A stretch of 34,879 nt of DNA from Gammaproteobacteria bacterium (GTDB lineage Bacteria; Pseudomonadota; Gammaproteobacteria; WOZS01), in contig WOZS01000006.1 in the NCBI GenBank assembly GCA_011620135.1, forward strand, positions 1 through 34,879. The letters are read 5' to 3'. Positions 1 through 8,845 of this stretch are shown here, one piece after another; position 1 is the stretch's first letter, and each line of letters starts with the position of its first letter. Position numbers and translations under genes: made by a program. The notes beneath the pieces are model-generated. The model was given only the letters and a program-made list of their open reading frames with translations, did no database searches and was not told where the DNA came from.

Positions 1-165
1 CGCGTCAAGATCGGCCGACAACAGCGCCTGGGCCGGCAAGGTGCGCAGGGCGATCTGATTGACGCTCCAGCCATCCAAGGACAGTTGTTCGGCGAAATGG
101 TCCAGTAGGCGTCCGGTGCGGGACTCGGCAGAGGGGCTGCCATTGAGGATGAGGATGTGGGGCAT
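1..165 (-). CDS. ssuE: NAD(P)H-dependent FMN reductase, SsuE-like (5' part, cut by window edge)
   Basis: Only the first 55 codons lie in the window; the gene continues beyond base 1. The product begins MPHILILNGSPSAESRTG, the beta-strand plus phosphate-binding loop (NGSPS) that opens flavodoxin-fold NAD(P)H:FMN reductases. The stretch LPAQALLSADLDA matches the usual SsuE pattern of LP-x-x-ALL-x-A-D. In the family, reduced FMN is supplied to a flavin monooxygenase such as the SsuD alkanesulfonate monooxygenase; no such partner is visible here. The start is an ATG at 165 preceded by an AAGGAAGT ribosome-binding sequence. The symbol rests on the N-terminal third only, so another member of the reductase family is possible. 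Confidence 0.75.
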   Translation of the reverse strand, partial: MPHILILNGSPSAESRTGRLLDHFAEQLSLDGWSVNQIALRTLPAQALLSADLDA

Positions 166-912
166 AGTACTTCCTTTTATATGAGCCTTATATCAATGAC
201 GCATCTTAAAAATAAATTTTTATTCCAATTTCTATCTATAGCTCCCAGTGTGCCCGATTTTTTCTGGATGTCAATAGGGTGTCATGCATCATTTCGTGGT
301 CGCCGCGCTGCACCCAGTGGTCTGGCGCAAGCGGTTGGGGGCCGACGACCAGGATTGGACGAAGCAGCGCGCCGAGCTGCAGGCCGCCGGCTGCATGCCC
401 ATCATCCAGCGCAGCGATGAGGTATTCTCTAGAGAAAACGGCCAGGAACGGCACATGCCTGAGCGACTGGACTTGGCCGGGTTGATGCTCGATGGGGAGC
501 AATGCGAGAGAGCAGGCCTGTGATCGAGGCGAGGTGAGCCTGTGGCTGGAACCGCCGATCTGGATGACGACACGCCCACTCGAGGAGACACGCTGGTGTA
601 CCTGCACGACTGGGTTGCATTCGCACAGCCGATCCAGAGTTCGCAGCGTGGCCGCAGTATCAGGCGGCCTACTGGCTGACCGTGGCAATGGGTCAGTTCA
701 GGCCGTTACCGTGACGTGTGGCCTTTGTTTGTGTTTCATCGCAAGCACCCTGCCCGCCTCGTACAGTGCCGTCACGTCTTTCATTTGCCCAGGGTTTCTA
801 TGAACGCTCTGGTGCAAGCCCCCTGGGCCAGGGATGGCAGACGCTGGCCTGTCACTGTGCCTGGCCCGGGGCGGGCAGGAGCAGCAGGCTCGGAGATGGT
901 CGGCCGTGCGCC
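166..912. other. ~750 bp without an intact gene; AT-rich block then possible decayed coding sequence
   Basis: The first ~110 bases (about 170-280) are strikingly AT-rich, with runs such as AAAAATAAATTTTTATT, and probably hold the upstream control region of the leftward SsuE-like gene. From about 284 to 900 there are only short, broken frames in all six readings. One + strand frame (284-523, 79 codons) starts with ATG but has no convincing ribosome site and no family I recognise. Further short frames follow without a shared phase. This fits a decayed gene or spacer, and I do not call a product. Confidence 0.4.
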
Positions 913-2109
913 TCATGCCTCCTGTTCCAGCAGGGCGGCGAAGTCCGCCTTGCGGATCACGCCATGGATGCCCTTGGTACGGTCCACCACCTGGGAGACC
1001 TCGAAGGAGGCCGCTGCCGAGAGGTAGGCATAGACCTCATGGGCAGCGGCCCCGGTGCGCTTGACCAGAAAGTCGATGGCGGCGCGCACCGCCTGTTGCA
1101 TGGCGAGGTTCAGATCCGGGTCGAGACCGATGGCGATCCAGTCCTGCTCCGTCTCGGCAAAAGGCAGGTGGGAGCCCGAGAGCGCCCGGATGGTGGCCGA
1201 ATCACGCTCCACCGTCAGGCGAAACGTGGCGCGCAAGGAGGCCTCGAGGGCGGTGAGCGCTACCTCGCCGTTGCCCTGGGCGAAGTGGGGGTCGCCAGCG
1301 TAGAACAGGGCGCCTGGTACCTGGACGGGCAGGTAGAGCGCGCTGCCCGGCCCCAGCAGGCGCACATCCAGGTTACCGCCGTGAGGTCCTGGGGGGATGG
1401 AGTTGACCGCGTCGCTGGTGTTGGGGGCGATGCCCAGCAGGCCCACAAAGGGGGCCAGGGGGAAGCGGATTGGTCCACGGGCCGTGGTGATCTCACCCTG
1501 GCCCGCCACGGCGCGCGCCAGTACCGAGACATTGCCATAGGTCCTGGGATGCGCCGGAGTGGGCTGGGGGGCCGCGGGATGGTTGGGATATTCCCCGGGC
1601 AGCGCGCCCTTGCCGTGGCGGTTGGAGATCACGCCGTAGGGCACACGGCTGGCCAGCGATACCGTCTCGATGCGCAGCCAGTCTCCTGGGCGGGCACCAT
1701 CGATGGCGATGGGGCCTGTGACCACATGGGGGCCATCGCGCCCAAAGTCGTGGGGCAGCCTGGCGATGGTGATGGCCTCCTCCAGGACCTGTGCCCTGGC
1801 GATGCCATGGCTGCCGAAGTAGGCTAGCGGGTCCTTGCCCTGGTCTTCCAGAAGACCCTCATGCGACAAGGTATCGATGGTGACCATGGCCCCGGATGGA
1901 ACGGTGAGCACAGGGGTGCTCGCGGCGTTGGGCAGGTGGCCCCAGGAGACGGTCTCTGGGGTGGAGGGCAGATAGAAGCTGCCATCGGCGCGGCTCAATG
2001 GCCTGTCGGCCAGGCTCTGGCGGATGGTGGTATCCACCTCTGCCCGGGCAATCCCTGTGGCATGAGCGCCGCCCAGGCCGAGGGCGGCACGAAAGGTTCT
2101 GCGCATCAT
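913..2109 (-). CDS. Exported acetamidase/formamidase family protein
   Basis: A 398-residue protein of the acetamidase/formamidase (FmdA/AmdA) family, whose members hydrolyse formamide or short amides to ammonia and the acid. Family features seen are the SWGHLPNAAS/TVPSGAMVTIDT opening, a TGPIAIDGARPGDWLRIE segment, and PPGPHGGNLDVRLLGPGSALYLPV followed by FYAGDPHFAQGNGEVA. The N-terminus MMRRTFRAALGLGG...IARA carries twin arginines, a short hydrophobic stretch and an A-x-A-like end, so export (possibly Tat) is likely. Most family members are cytoplasmic. Two ATGs (2109, 2106) follow a strong GGGAGGAG ribosome site. It lies 67 bp downstream of the binding-protein gene and is the last gene of the urease-cyanase island. 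The true substrate is not shown by the sequence. Confidence 0.82.
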   Translation of the reverse strand: MMRRTFRAALGLGGAHATGIARAEVDTTIRQSLADRPLSRADGSFYLPSTPETVSWGHLPNAASTPVLTVPSGAMVTIDTLSHEGLLEDQGKDPLAYFGSHGIARAQVLEEAITIARLPHDFGRDGPHVVTGPIAIDGARPGDWLRIETVSLASRVPYGVISNRHGKGALPGEYPNHPAAPQPTPAHPRTYGNVSVLARAVAGQGEITTARGPIRFPLAPFVGLLGIAPNTSDAVNSIPPGPHGGNLDVRLLGPGSALYLPVQVPGALFYAGDPHFAQGNGEVALTALEASLRATFRLTVERDSATIRALSGSHLPFAETEQDWIAIGLDPDLNLAMQQAVRAAIDFLVKRTGAAAHEVYAYLSAAASFEVSQVVDRTKGIHGVIRKADFAALLEQEA

Positions 2110-2176
2110 AACTCCTCCCAATCATCAAGGATCACAGCAAGGAATGGGCCAGGTCAGGCATTGCCGTGCGGGTGGT

Positions 2177-3178
2177 TCATGGTGCCTGGGGCAGGATCGG
2201 TGGTTTGGGCAGGAAATCCAGGGTGTAAGCGGCGCGGCCGGCCTCGGCTGGCAGCGGCGCGTTGGCGCTACCATAGAAGGCGATGATGGCTTGCCAGCGT
2301 GCCTCGGTCATGGCGCCGATACCCAGGGTGCGGGCCTCTCCCCCGCTCACCAGCCCCCGGGTCTTGATCTCCTTTAAGCCAAAGGCAAGCTGTTCCGGGC
2401 TCATGGCGGGGTTGTGGCGGCGGATCATCGCGTTGCCCGGTGCCGGATCCTGCAGGTAACGCTGCCAGCCCTGGGCCATGCTGCGCACCAAGGCGCGCAG
2501 GGCATCAGGCCGGCGGCGCCTGGTGGCCTCTGTGACCACGACCGTGCCGGCATAGGGAGGATAGCCATGGTCAGCCAGCAAGAAGACCTTGGGCGGCACG
2601 CCAGCCTTGATCATGGCGAAGGGCTCCGAGGTGACATACCCTTCCTGGGCAAGGCTCGTGTCTTTCAGGAAGGGTGTGATGGAAAAACTGTAGGGACGGA
2701 TCTGGTCGTCGCTCAAGCCATAGCGCCTCTTGAGCCAGGGCCAGAAGGTGAGATGGGACTCCTGGGCGATGGCAATGGGGTGGTCCCGCAATGCTTCCAG
2801 CGAGGATACATCGGCATGGGCCAGCAGCGCTGTGGGGTCTCGTTGGAAGGTGGCCATGACAGTCACCACCGGCAAACCCTGGGCGCGGGCTGCCAGGGTA
2901 CGCAGCGGATGGGTGACAATGGCATCACAGCGCTTGGCCAGCAGGAGCTGCATGGTGTTGATCTGGGCTCCGCCCATGCGGATGTGGACTGTGATACCTG
3001 CCTGCTGGTAAAGGCCCAGGGCTGCGGCCTGGTAGAAACCGCCGTGCTCTGCCTGGGCGTACCAGTCGGTGCACAGCGTCCATTCCTGTGCCTGGGCCGC
3101 TTGGTGTCCATGCCACAGTGCCGCCATGGCAAGCAGCGCCCATGCCAGGGAAGCAGGTTGCCTATGGGAGCTTGACAC
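2177..3178 (-). CDS. NMT1/THI5-type ABC transporter substrate-binding protein
   Basis: A 333-residue periplasmic binding protein of the NMT1/THI5-like (SsuA/ThiY) class. The mature protein opens with [20 protein letters not shown], typical of the family, followed by [22 protein letters not shown] and later [14 protein letters not shown]. The start is taken as GTG at 3178: it has a GGAG site ten bases upstream and gives a clean signal peptide ([15 protein letters not shown]...AQAQ). It overlaps the end of ureG by 17 bases, so it is co-transcribed with urease. No permease or ATPase gene is in the window, so it must use components encoded elsewhere or is an orphan. Family members bind sulfonates, nitrate, pyrimidines or small amides. 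Binding of urea, cyanate or an amide is inferred from context only. Confidence 0.8.
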   Translation of the reverse strand: MSSSHRQPASLAWALLAMAALWHGHQAAQAQEWTLCTDWYAQAEHGGFYQAAALGLYQQAGITVHIRMGGAQINTMQLLLAKRCDAIVTHPLRTLAARAQGLPVVTVMATFQRDPTALLAHADVSSLEALRDHPIAIAQESHLTFWPWLKRRYGLSDDQIRPYSFSITPFLKDTSLAQEGYVTSEPFAMIKAGVPPKVFLLADHGYPPYAGTVVVTEATRRRRPDALRALVRSMAQGWQRYLQDPAPGNAMIRRHNPAMSPEQLAFGLKEIKTRGLVSGGEARTLGIGAMTEARWQAIIAFYGSANAPLPAEAGRAAYTLDFLPKPPILPQAP

Positions 3179-3803
3179 AGCAGAGCTCCAGCAGACGGGC
3201 TTCCACAAATCCCGCGATGGCATCGAGCCCATCACCGGTCTTGAGGCAGCTGAACACGAAGGGGGCTGCGCCACGCATGCGCTGCGCATCACGCTGCATC
3301 ACCTCCAACGAAGCCCCAATATAAGGGGCGAGATCGGTCTTGTTGATCACCAGGAGATCGGAGCGGGTGATGCCCGGACCCCCCTTGCGGGGGATCTTGT
3401 CGCCAGCGGCCACGTCGATCACATAGATGGTGACATCAACCAGTTCCGGGCTGAAGGTGGCCGCCAGGTTGTCGCCGCCGCTTTCCAGGAAGATGAGATC
3501 CAGGTCCGGGAAGGCCGCCTTGAGTTCGGCCAGGGCCATGAGGTTCATGGAGGCATCCTCGCGGATGGCGGTGTGGGGGCAACCCCCGGTCTCCACGCCC
3601 CTGATGCGTGCCGCATCCAGTGCCTGGTGGCGCACCAGGAACTCGGCGTCTTCTTTTGTGTAGATGTCATTGGTGACCACGGCGATGGCAAGGCGTTCCC
3701 TCAGCCGTTGACACAAGGCGGCCACCAGGGCGGTCTTGCCCGAGCCCACGGGGCCGCCGATGCCCACCTGCAGGGGTTCTTTTGGTGGCAAGGGATTCAT
3801 CAT
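3162..3803 (-). CDS. ureG: Urease accessory GTPase UreG
   Basis: A 213-residue SIMIBI-class GTPase that powers nickel delivery into urease. The P-loop GGPVGSGKT is at residues 16-24. The nickel-binding Cys-Pro-His is at 75-77 inside [18 protein letters not shown]. The [17 protein letters not shown] segment and the NKTD guanine-specificity motif at 154-157 are all present, so the enzyme looks intact. The start is an ATG pair at 3803/3800 with an AAAGGA site 8 bases before the first ATG. It lies 11 bp after ureF and overlaps the downstream binding-protein gene. It would act with UreE, UreF and UreD in the cytoplasm. Confidence 0.97.
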   Translation of the reverse strand: MMNPLPPKEPLQVGIGGPVGSGKTALVAALCQRLRERLAIAVVTNDIYTKEDAEFLVRHQALDAARIRGVETGGCPHTAIREDASMNLMALAELKAAFPDLDLIFLESGGDNLAATFSPELVDVTIYVIDVAAGDKIPRKGGPGITRSDLLVINKTDLAPYIGASLEVMQRDAQRMRGAAPFVFSCLKTGDGLDAIAGFVEARLLELCCVKLP

Positions 3804-3814
3804 GCATTCCTTTC

Positions 3815-4522
3815 CTAGGAGCGGAACAGGCGGGAATATTGGGTCTCGTGCAGCATGCAGGCCAGCATCCAGCCAGGGCTTGCCGCGCCCAGCCGCTCGT
3901 CCGGCAAGGCAAGGCCATGGTCAGCAGCCGCCAGGATGGCATCCTGGAGCTGCACCAGCAGCTGCTGGGCGGCACGCTGTCCCAGTGGCATCAACTTGGT
4001 GGCTGCCAGCACCTGCTGCTCCGTCCACGCCCATAGGTAACCCAGCACGGTCTGGGGCAACTGGATATGGTAGCCATGGGCCGCCACGGCAAAGGCGGTG
4101 GTCCAGGAGATGGCCTGGGGCATGGTCACAGGAAGGGTATCAGCGGGCAACAACTGCAGCAGGGCAGCGCCCATCTGGAGGTCCTCGGTGCGCAGTTCGG
4201 CTGTGCCACGGCCCGCAAGCAGCCAGGCATTCCAATGCTGCAGCGCCTCGGCATCGGCATCCTGCAGGGCATGGTGCAGGCGGGCCAGCAAGGGGACATC
4301 CCAGCAGGCCAATGGACCTTGCAGCAGACCATCGAGCCAGTCTGCCAGCTCCCGGGCGTTGCTGATCCAGCGCTGGGCAACGGCCCATTCCAGGCCCTGG
4401 GAATAGGCGTAGGCCCCCACCGGCAGAGCGGCGCTGGATAGGCGCAGCAAACCCAGCAATGCCCTGCCGGGCAGTTCGGCCAAGAGACTGGGAGGCACCG
4501 TGGCGTGTGACCGGGATACCAT
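3815..4522 (-). CDS. ureF: Urease accessory protein UreF
   Basis: A 235-residue UreF, the all-helical scaffold that joins UreD and UreG on apo-urease and gates GTP hydrolysis during metallocentre assembly. The conserved signature [22 protein letters not shown] is near the N-terminus and the family C-terminus ([11 protein letters not shown]) is complete. The ureE stop codon overlaps the start region: a GTG at 4525 and an ATG at 4522 both sit on the TGA of ureE (sequence GTGATG), which signals translational coupling. I use the ATG; the GTG would add one residue. Confidence 0.95.
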   Translation of the reverse strand: MVSRSHATVPPSLLAELPGRALLGLLRLSSAALPVGAYAYSQGLEWAVAQRWISNARELADWLDGLLQGPLACWDVPLLARLHHALQDADAEALQHWNAWLLAGRGTAELRTEDLQMGAALLQLLPADTLPVTMPQAISWTTAFAVAAHGYHIQLPQTVLGYLWAWTEQQVLAATKLMPLGQRAAQQLLVQLQDAILAAADHGLALPDERLGAASPGWMLACMLHETQYSRLFRS

Positions 4523-4962
4523 CACGCGTGACGATCATGGGACATGAATGCACCCGCCTCGGGTTCGAAGGGAAGATGATCATGGCGCAGACTAAGCCCC
4601 AGCCCGGTGAGCAGGGTATCGAGGATATGATCCTGGAGAAAGCTGATCTGATTTTCTGCAATGGCAAGCGGCACATGGCGGTTGCCAAGGTGATAACAGG
4701 CGCGTGCCAGCAGGTGAGTATCGTCGGTAGAGGCCACGGTCAGGTATTCCCGTGCCGCATGCACGGTGATGAGCCTTCCTGTATCATCAAGAAGCAGATC
4801 ACCGGAACGCAGCATCGTGCCTCGGGGTAAGACAAGGAGCGCCCGCTCGCCATTGTCCAGCAGCAGGGGTTGGCGACTCTTGCAGCGCATGGCGTAGTTC
4901 AGGGTCACAGACGCGGCGGCCCGACCTCCATCGCCGCGGAAGACCTGATGAATGACAATCAT
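4522..4962 (-). CDS. ureE: Urease nickel metallochaperone UreE
   Basis: A 146-residue UreE, the dimeric nickel carrier that loads UreG. The N-terminal peptide-binding-like domain contains LRSGDLLLDDTGRLITVHAA. The metal-binding C-terminal domain includes LARACYHLGNRHVPLAI, whose GNRH histidine corresponds to the interfacial nickel ligand, and ends FEPEAGAFMSHDRHA. The histidine-rich tail of some family members is reduced to two His (HDRH). The ATG at 4962 is chosen because it gives the usual MIVIHQV-type start; the ribosome site is weak. It follows ureC by 50 bp and overlaps ureF. Confidence 0.93.
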   Translation of the reverse strand: MIVIHQVFRGDGGRAAASVTLNYAMRCKSRQPLLLDNGERALLVLPRGTMLRSGDLLLDDTGRLITVHAAREYLTVASTDDTHLLARACYHLGNRHVPLAIAENQISFLQDHILDTLLTGLGLSLRHDHLPFEPEAGAFMSHDRHA

Positions 4963-5012
4963 GGTCGGCCAGGGTAACGCATGATACAAGGCGGCATGGT
5001 CATGTGGTCACC

Positions 5013-6719
5013 TCAAAACAGGAAATATCGTTGGGTGAGAGGCAGACGTTCTGCTGGCTCGCAGCGCAACAGCGCGCCATCGGCAAAGACGGTATAGGTC
5101 TGCGGATCCACCTCGATCACAGGGAGTGCGTCGTTGTGGATCATGTCGCGCTTGGTGATGGTACGGGTACCGCGCACCGCCACCACGGGCTTGGTGAGAC
5201 CCAGTTGCCGTGCCAGGCCGTCGGCCACGGCGGCCTGGGAGAGAAACAACGCCGCACAGCTGGCCATGGCATCCCCGCAGGCGGCAAACATGGGCCGGCT
5301 CAAGATGGGCTGGGTGGTGGGGATCGACGCGTTGGCATCCCCCATGGGTGCTGCAGCGATCATGCCACCCTTGATCACCATGGCAGGCCTGACACCAAAG
5401 AAGGCAGGCCGCCACAGCACCACGTCGGCCAGGCGACCTACTGCCAGGGAGCCCACCTCGTGGGCGATGCCGCAGGCGATGGCCGGATTGATGGTGTACT
5501 TGGCGAGATAGCGCTTGATGCGCTGGTTGTCGCTGCCTGAGCCGTCGTCATCCGGCAGGCTGCCGCGCTGTTGCTTCATCTTGTGGGCTGTCTGCCAGGT
5601 GCGGATGATCACCTCGCCTACCCGGCCCATGGCCTGGGAGTCGGACGACATCATGGAGATGGCCCCTAGGTCATGCAGGATGTCTTCTGCGGCGATGGTC
5701 TCGCCGCGGATGCGGCTTTCAGCAAAGGCGATGTCCTCGGGTAGCCCTGGGTTCAGGTGATGACACACCATGAGCATGTCGAGATGTTCGTCGAGGGTGT
5801 TGATGGTGAAAGGACGCGTGGGGTTGGTGGACGAGGGCAGCACGTGGGCCTCGCCGCAGACCCTGATGATGTCCGGGGCATGGCCGCCGCCGGCTCCCTC
5901 GCTGTGGTAGGTGTGGATGGTGCGCCCGGCAAAGGCGGCGATGGTGTCTTCCACGAAGCCCGACTCGTTGAGGGTATCGGTGTGGATGGCCACCATGATG
6001 TCGTGTTCTTGCGCCACGGCAAGGCAGCAGTCGATGGCGGCAGGGGTCGTCCCCCAATCCTCATGGAGCTTGAGACCCATGGCTCCGCCACGGAGCTGCT
6101 CGTGAAGCCCAGCCGGCAGGCTGGCGTTGCCCTTGCCCAGAAAACCGATGTTGACGGGAAAGGCCGCGGCGGCACGCAGCATCTGCCCGAGATGCCAGGG
6201 CCCCGGCGTGCAGGTGGTGGCGTTGCTGCCGGTGGAAGGCCCCGTGCCACCGCCGATCATGGTGGTCATGCCGCTGCCCAGCGCCTCTTCGATCTGCTGG
6301 GGGCAGATGAAGTGGATATGGGCATCGATGCCGCCGGGGGTGGCGATGAGCCCTTCTGCGGAGATGATGTCGGTGCCCGGGCCGATCAGCATGGTGATGC
6401 CATCCTGGATGTCCGGGTTGCCAGCCTTGCCGATGGCCGCGATGCGTCCTTGCTTGATGCCGATGTCGGCCTTGATGATGCCCCAGTGGTCCAGCAGCAC
6501 GGCGTTGGTAATCACCGTGTCCATGACATGGGCGCCACACGCCTGGCCCTGGCCCATGCCATCGCGGATCACCTTGCCGCCACCGAAGGTAACCTCCTCG
6601 CCGGGTACGGTGCGGTCGGCTTCCACCTCGAGCCACAAGTCGGTGTCGGCAAGGCGCACCCGATCCCCTGTGGTGGGACCGTAGAGCTCGGCATAGGCCT
6701 GACGGTCGATGGTTCTCAT
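5013..6719 (-). CDS. ureC: Urease alpha subunit UreC (catalytic)
   Basis: A 568-residue catalytic subunit that hydrolyses urea to ammonia and carbamate in the cytoplasm. All active-site residues fall at the same numbers as in the Klebsiella enzyme: nickel ligands His134 and His136 (HIH), Lys217 (carbamylated, in GLKLHEDWG), His246, His272 and Asp360. The flap residues Cys319 and His320 (MVCHHL) are also in place. Length and the C-terminal PLTQRYFLF are normal, so the subunit should be active if assembled. The ATG overlaps the ureB stop (ATGA), the usual coupling of beta and alpha subunits. Confidence 0.98.
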   Translation of the reverse strand: MRTIDRQAYAELYGPTTGDRVRLADTDLWLEVEADRTVPGEEVTFGGGKVIRDGMGQGQACGAHVMDTVITNAVLLDHWGIIKADIGIKQGRIAAIGKAGNPDIQDGITMLIGPGTDIISAEGLIATPGGIDAHIHFICPQQIEEALGSGMTTMIGGGTGPSTGSNATTCTPGPWHLGQMLRAAAAFPVNIGFLGKGNASLPAGLHEQLRGGAMGLKLHEDWGTTPAAIDCCLAVAQEHDIMVAIHTDTLNESGFVEDTIAAFAGRTIHTYHSEGAGGGHAPDIIRVCGEAHVLPSSTNPTRPFTINTLDEHLDMLMVCHHLNPGLPEDIAFAESRIRGETIAAEDILHDLGAISMMSSDSQAMGRVGEVIIRTWQTAHKMKQQRGSLPDDDGSGSDNQRIKRYLAKYTINPAIACGIAHEVGSLAVGRLADVVLWRPAFFGVRPAMVIKGGMIAAAPMGDANASIPTTQPILSRPMFAACGDAMASCAALFLSQAAVADGLARQLGLTKPVVAVRGTRTITKRDMIHNDALPVIEVDPQTYTVFADGALLRCEPAERLPLTQRYFLF

Positions 6720-7057
6720 GGCTGTGGGTCCAAAGGCCCCATCACCTCACCCCTGTGACCGTAGACATGGCGCCTGCCGCCCAGTGCTACCAGCGTCACC
6801 TCGCGTTCCTGCCCCGGCTCGAAGCGGATGGCAGTCCCGGCCGGGATGTCGAGACGCATGCCGCGGCTTGCCTGCCGGTCGAACAGCAAGGCCTGGTTCA
6901 CCTCGAAGAAATGATAGTGCGAGCCCACCTGGATGGGCCGGTCACCACTGTTGGTCACCACCACCGTGCAGTGGTGGCGCCCGGTGTTGAGCTCGATGAC
7001 ACCAGGCGCGGGGGCCATCATGCCCGGCACCACAGGGTCTGACTGATGATTGTCCAT
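6716..7057 (-). CDS. ureB: Urease beta subunit UreB
   Basis: A 113-residue structural subunit. The family core is clear: [42 protein letters not shown], followed by [17 protein letters not shown] and the C-terminal [20 protein letters not shown]. The start is taken at ATG 7057 with a GGGAT element about nine bases upstream; ATGs at 7069 and 7021/7018 are alternatives. It overlaps ureC by four bases. It does not follow ureA directly: cynS and a permease gene lie between them, 106 bp of spacer precede it, and that spacer holds a promoter-like sequence. Confidence 0.96.
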   Translation of the reverse strand: MDNHQSDPVVPGMMAPAPGVIELNTGRHHCTVVVTNSGDRPIQVGSHYHFFEVNQALLFDRQASRGMRLDIPAGTAIRFEPGQEREVTLVALGGRRHVYGHRGEVMGPLDPQP

Positions 7058-7096
7058 GCGATATCCCATGGCTGGCGGGGTCTTGCCCTCTGGCAG

Positions 7097-7124
7097 CTTA
7101 TAACATGCCAGTGTCCATTGCCAA
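7097..7124 (-). promoter_or_regulatory. Putative internal sigma-70 promoter for ureBCEFG
   Basis: Reading leftward, TTGGCA (7124-7119) and TATAAG (7102-7097) are each one base off the sigma-70 consensus and are separated by 16 bases. Transcription would begin near 7090, giving a leader of about 33 bases before the ureB start. It lies in the unusually long 106 bp gap between the TauE/SafE gene and ureB. This is a consensus match only. Confidence 0.45.
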
Positions 7125-7163
7125 TGCTTTTTCTGGCTGGCGGCGCGCTGAGCGGGTTCCAGT

Positions 7164-7973
7164 TCATTGCATGAACAGGCCATAGCCGATGTCGCAGGCC
7201 ACGACGTAGAACACCACCGCCAAGGCGCGGCGTATGATGTGGGCAGGCATGCGGTGGGACAGATGAGCACCCAGCGGCGCGCAGGCCATGCTGGCCAGGC
7301 CCACTGCGACCAGGGCGGGGCCATAGATCAAGCCGATGGCGCCTGGTGTGTTGTCTGGCCCGGGCTGTACCGCAAACCAGGTGGTGGCTATCAGCGCCAT
7401 CAAGGCGGTGAATGCGCTGGATGTGGCTACCACATGATGCATGGGAAAGCCCGCATGATACAGGTAGGGTACCGTGAGGCTGCCTCCGCCGGCCCCGAGC
7501 AACGTGGAAAAGAACCCGATCACTGTGCCCGCCAAACCGGCATAGCGGGGTGGGTCCTGACGGTCGGCGCGGCGCGGCGTTGGCGACCTGCCCAGCAGCA
7601 GCATGGTGGCCACATAGAGCTCGAAGACCATGAAGATGCCCTTGAGATAGACCCCGGGTATCCGGGCTACCAGGATGCTGGCCAGGGACGTGCCGATCAG
7701 ACACCCAGGCAGCATCCTGATCACCATGGGCCAGAGCACGGCGTGCTGGCGGTGGTGGGCCAGGGAGGCGGCGATACTGGACATCAGGATGGTGGCCATG
7801 GAGGTGGCCAGGGCAAGATGCATGTGGTCGGTGTGCTGCAGGACTGCATCATGAGGGAAGATGTACAGCAGGGCCGGCACCACCACCACGCCGCCGCCCA
7901 GGCCGAACAGCCCGGCCAACAGGCCGCCGGCCATGCCGGCTGCCAGATACAGCAGCAGGACCGTGGATGTCAT
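7164..7973 (-). CDS. TauE/SafE-family membrane permease
   Basis: A 269-residue integral membrane protein with the two-fold TauE/SafE repeat. Each half begins with a glycine-rich signature, [16 protein letters not shown] near residue 20 and [15 protein letters not shown] near residue 150, and there are about eight hydrophobic segments. The start at ATG 7973 follows a CAGGA site. Family members carry sulfite, sulfoacetate or other small organic anions and are poorly characterised. Here the gene lies 73 bp downstream of cyanase and upstream of ureB, so uptake of cyanate, or movement of another small ion tied to these enzymes, is a reasonable but unproven guess. Confidence 0.85.
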   Translation of the reverse strand: MTSTVLLLYLAAGMAGGLLAGLFGLGGGVVVVPALLYIFPHDAVLQHTDHMHLALATSMATILMSSIAASLAHHRQHAVLWPMVIRMLPGCLIGTSLASILVARIPGVYLKGIFMVFELYVATMLLLGRSPTPRRADRQDPPRYAGLAGTVIGFFSTLLGAGGGSLTVPYLYHAGFPMHHVVATSSAFTALMALIATTWFAVQPGPDNTPGAIGLIYGPALVAVGLASMACAPLGAHLSHRMPAHIIRRALAVVFYVVACDIGYGLFMQ

Positions 7974-8046
7974 GAATGATCCTGGGGTGGTTCGGGAACG
8001 GCAGGGCAGCAAGGGAAACAGGTGAGCGTCTGTGCCAAGGATCGGC

Positions 8047-8493
8047 TCACCATGAGCGATAGGGCAGAAACTTGCCGTTGTAGGTGATCTGCACCCGATC
8101 TCCTGCGGGATGATCCAGTCGCTTGATGTCGATCTCCAGGTCGATGGCGCTCATGATGCCGTCCCCGAACTCTTCCTGGATGACCGCCTGGATCGCTGGA
8201 CCATGCACATGGATGATCTCAAAAAGACGGTAGAGCACGGGTTCTGCCGGAATGGTAGCCACAGCACCGCGCTGTGGGGGTTGGCTGAGGCAGCCGATCT
8301 GCTCGGTATCGGCGGCAAAACCCAGGCGCCGCAGGAGAGCGCTGGCCTCGACCTCTGTGAGCTGGGCATGCCCCAGCAAGGCCGAAGCCACCCAGACCCG
8401 ATGGCGTCCCACGGCCGCGGCCAGGTCCTGGTAACTGATGGCGGCCTTGTGCTTGGCTGCGAGCATGTCCTTGATGAGTTGGGTGCGTTCCAT
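8047..8493 (-). CDS. cynS: Cyanase (cyanate hydratase)
   Basis: A 148-residue cyanase, which converts cyanate and bicarbonate into carbamate and CO2, with carbamate decaying to ammonia and CO2. The N-terminal helical DNA-binding-like fold (ISYQDLAAAVGRHRVWVASALLGHAQL) is followed by the C-terminal catalytic domain, PVLYRLFEIIHVHGPAIQAVIQEEFGDGIMSAIDLEIDIKR. The catalytic Arg (in YRLFE), Glu three residues later, and Ser (in GIMSAID) correspond to Arg96, Glu99 and Ser122 of the E. coli enzyme. The ATG at 8493 has an AGGAG site eight bases upstream. It is 36 bp after ureA, inside the urease cluster, an unusual place. No cynT carbonic anhydrase or cynR regulator is nearby. Confidence 0.97.
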   Translation of the reverse strand: MERTQLIKDMLAAKHKAAISYQDLAAAVGRHRVWVASALLGHAQLTEVEASALLRRLGFAADTEQIGCLSQPPQRGAVATIPAEPVLYRLFEIIHVHGPAIQAVIQEEFGDGIMSAIDLEIDIKRLDHPAGDRVQITYNGKFLPYRSW

Positions 8494-8529
8494 GGTATGG
8501 GCTCCTGATGGGCGGCAGGGTAGGGCAGG

Positions 8530-8832
8530 TCAGGGGATGGGGTCGTGGACCGAGACCAGCTTGGTGCCGTCAGGGAACGTTGCCTCCACCTGCACCACAT
8601 GGATCATCTCCGCCACCCCCTCCTGCACCTGGTCGCGTTGCAGCACGGTGCGTCCCAGCGCCATGAGCTCGGCTACGGTGCGCCCATCCCGGGCCCCTTC
8701 CAGGAGGGCTGCGGCGATGTACGCCACGGCTTCTGGATAATTGAGACGCACGCCGCGCTGCAGACGGCGCTCGGCCACCAGGGCCGCAGTAAACAACAAT
8801 AACTTATCCTTTTCGCGCGCCAAAAGATCCAT
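8530..8832 (-). CDS. ureA: Urease gamma subunit UreA
   Basis: A 100-residue gamma subunit of normal length. Conserved segments are [46 protein letters not shown] and the C-terminal [19 protein letters not shown]. It associates with UreB and UreC in the (alpha-beta-gamma)3 enzyme. The start is ATG 8832, 13 bp after the ureD stop, with no strong ribosome site, so expression may depend on coupling to ureD. The gene after it is cynS instead of ureB. Confidence 0.97.
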   Translation of the reverse strand: MDLLAREKDKLLLFTAALVAERRLQRGVRLNYPEAVAYIAAALLEGARDGRTVAELMALGRTVLQRDQVQEGVAEMIHVVQVEATFPDGTKLVSVHDPIP

Positions 8833-8845
8833 GGTTGCAACGTAT

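Noticed and set aside
284-523. 79-codon rightward frame in the left spacer
   Set aside because: No ribosome site, no recognised family and no continuation in phase; treated as a remnant or chance.
718-1827. Rightward 369-codon frame over the amidase gene
   Set aside because: Antisense to the amidase, low-complexity Gly/Arg/Gln content and no recognisable domain.
7573-7704. Start of a longer ureB or a gene overlapping the TauE/SafE frame on the same strand
   Set aside because: Frames extend upstream of ureB into the permease gene but lack conserved sequence; ATG 7057 with its ribosome site and promoter explains the data.
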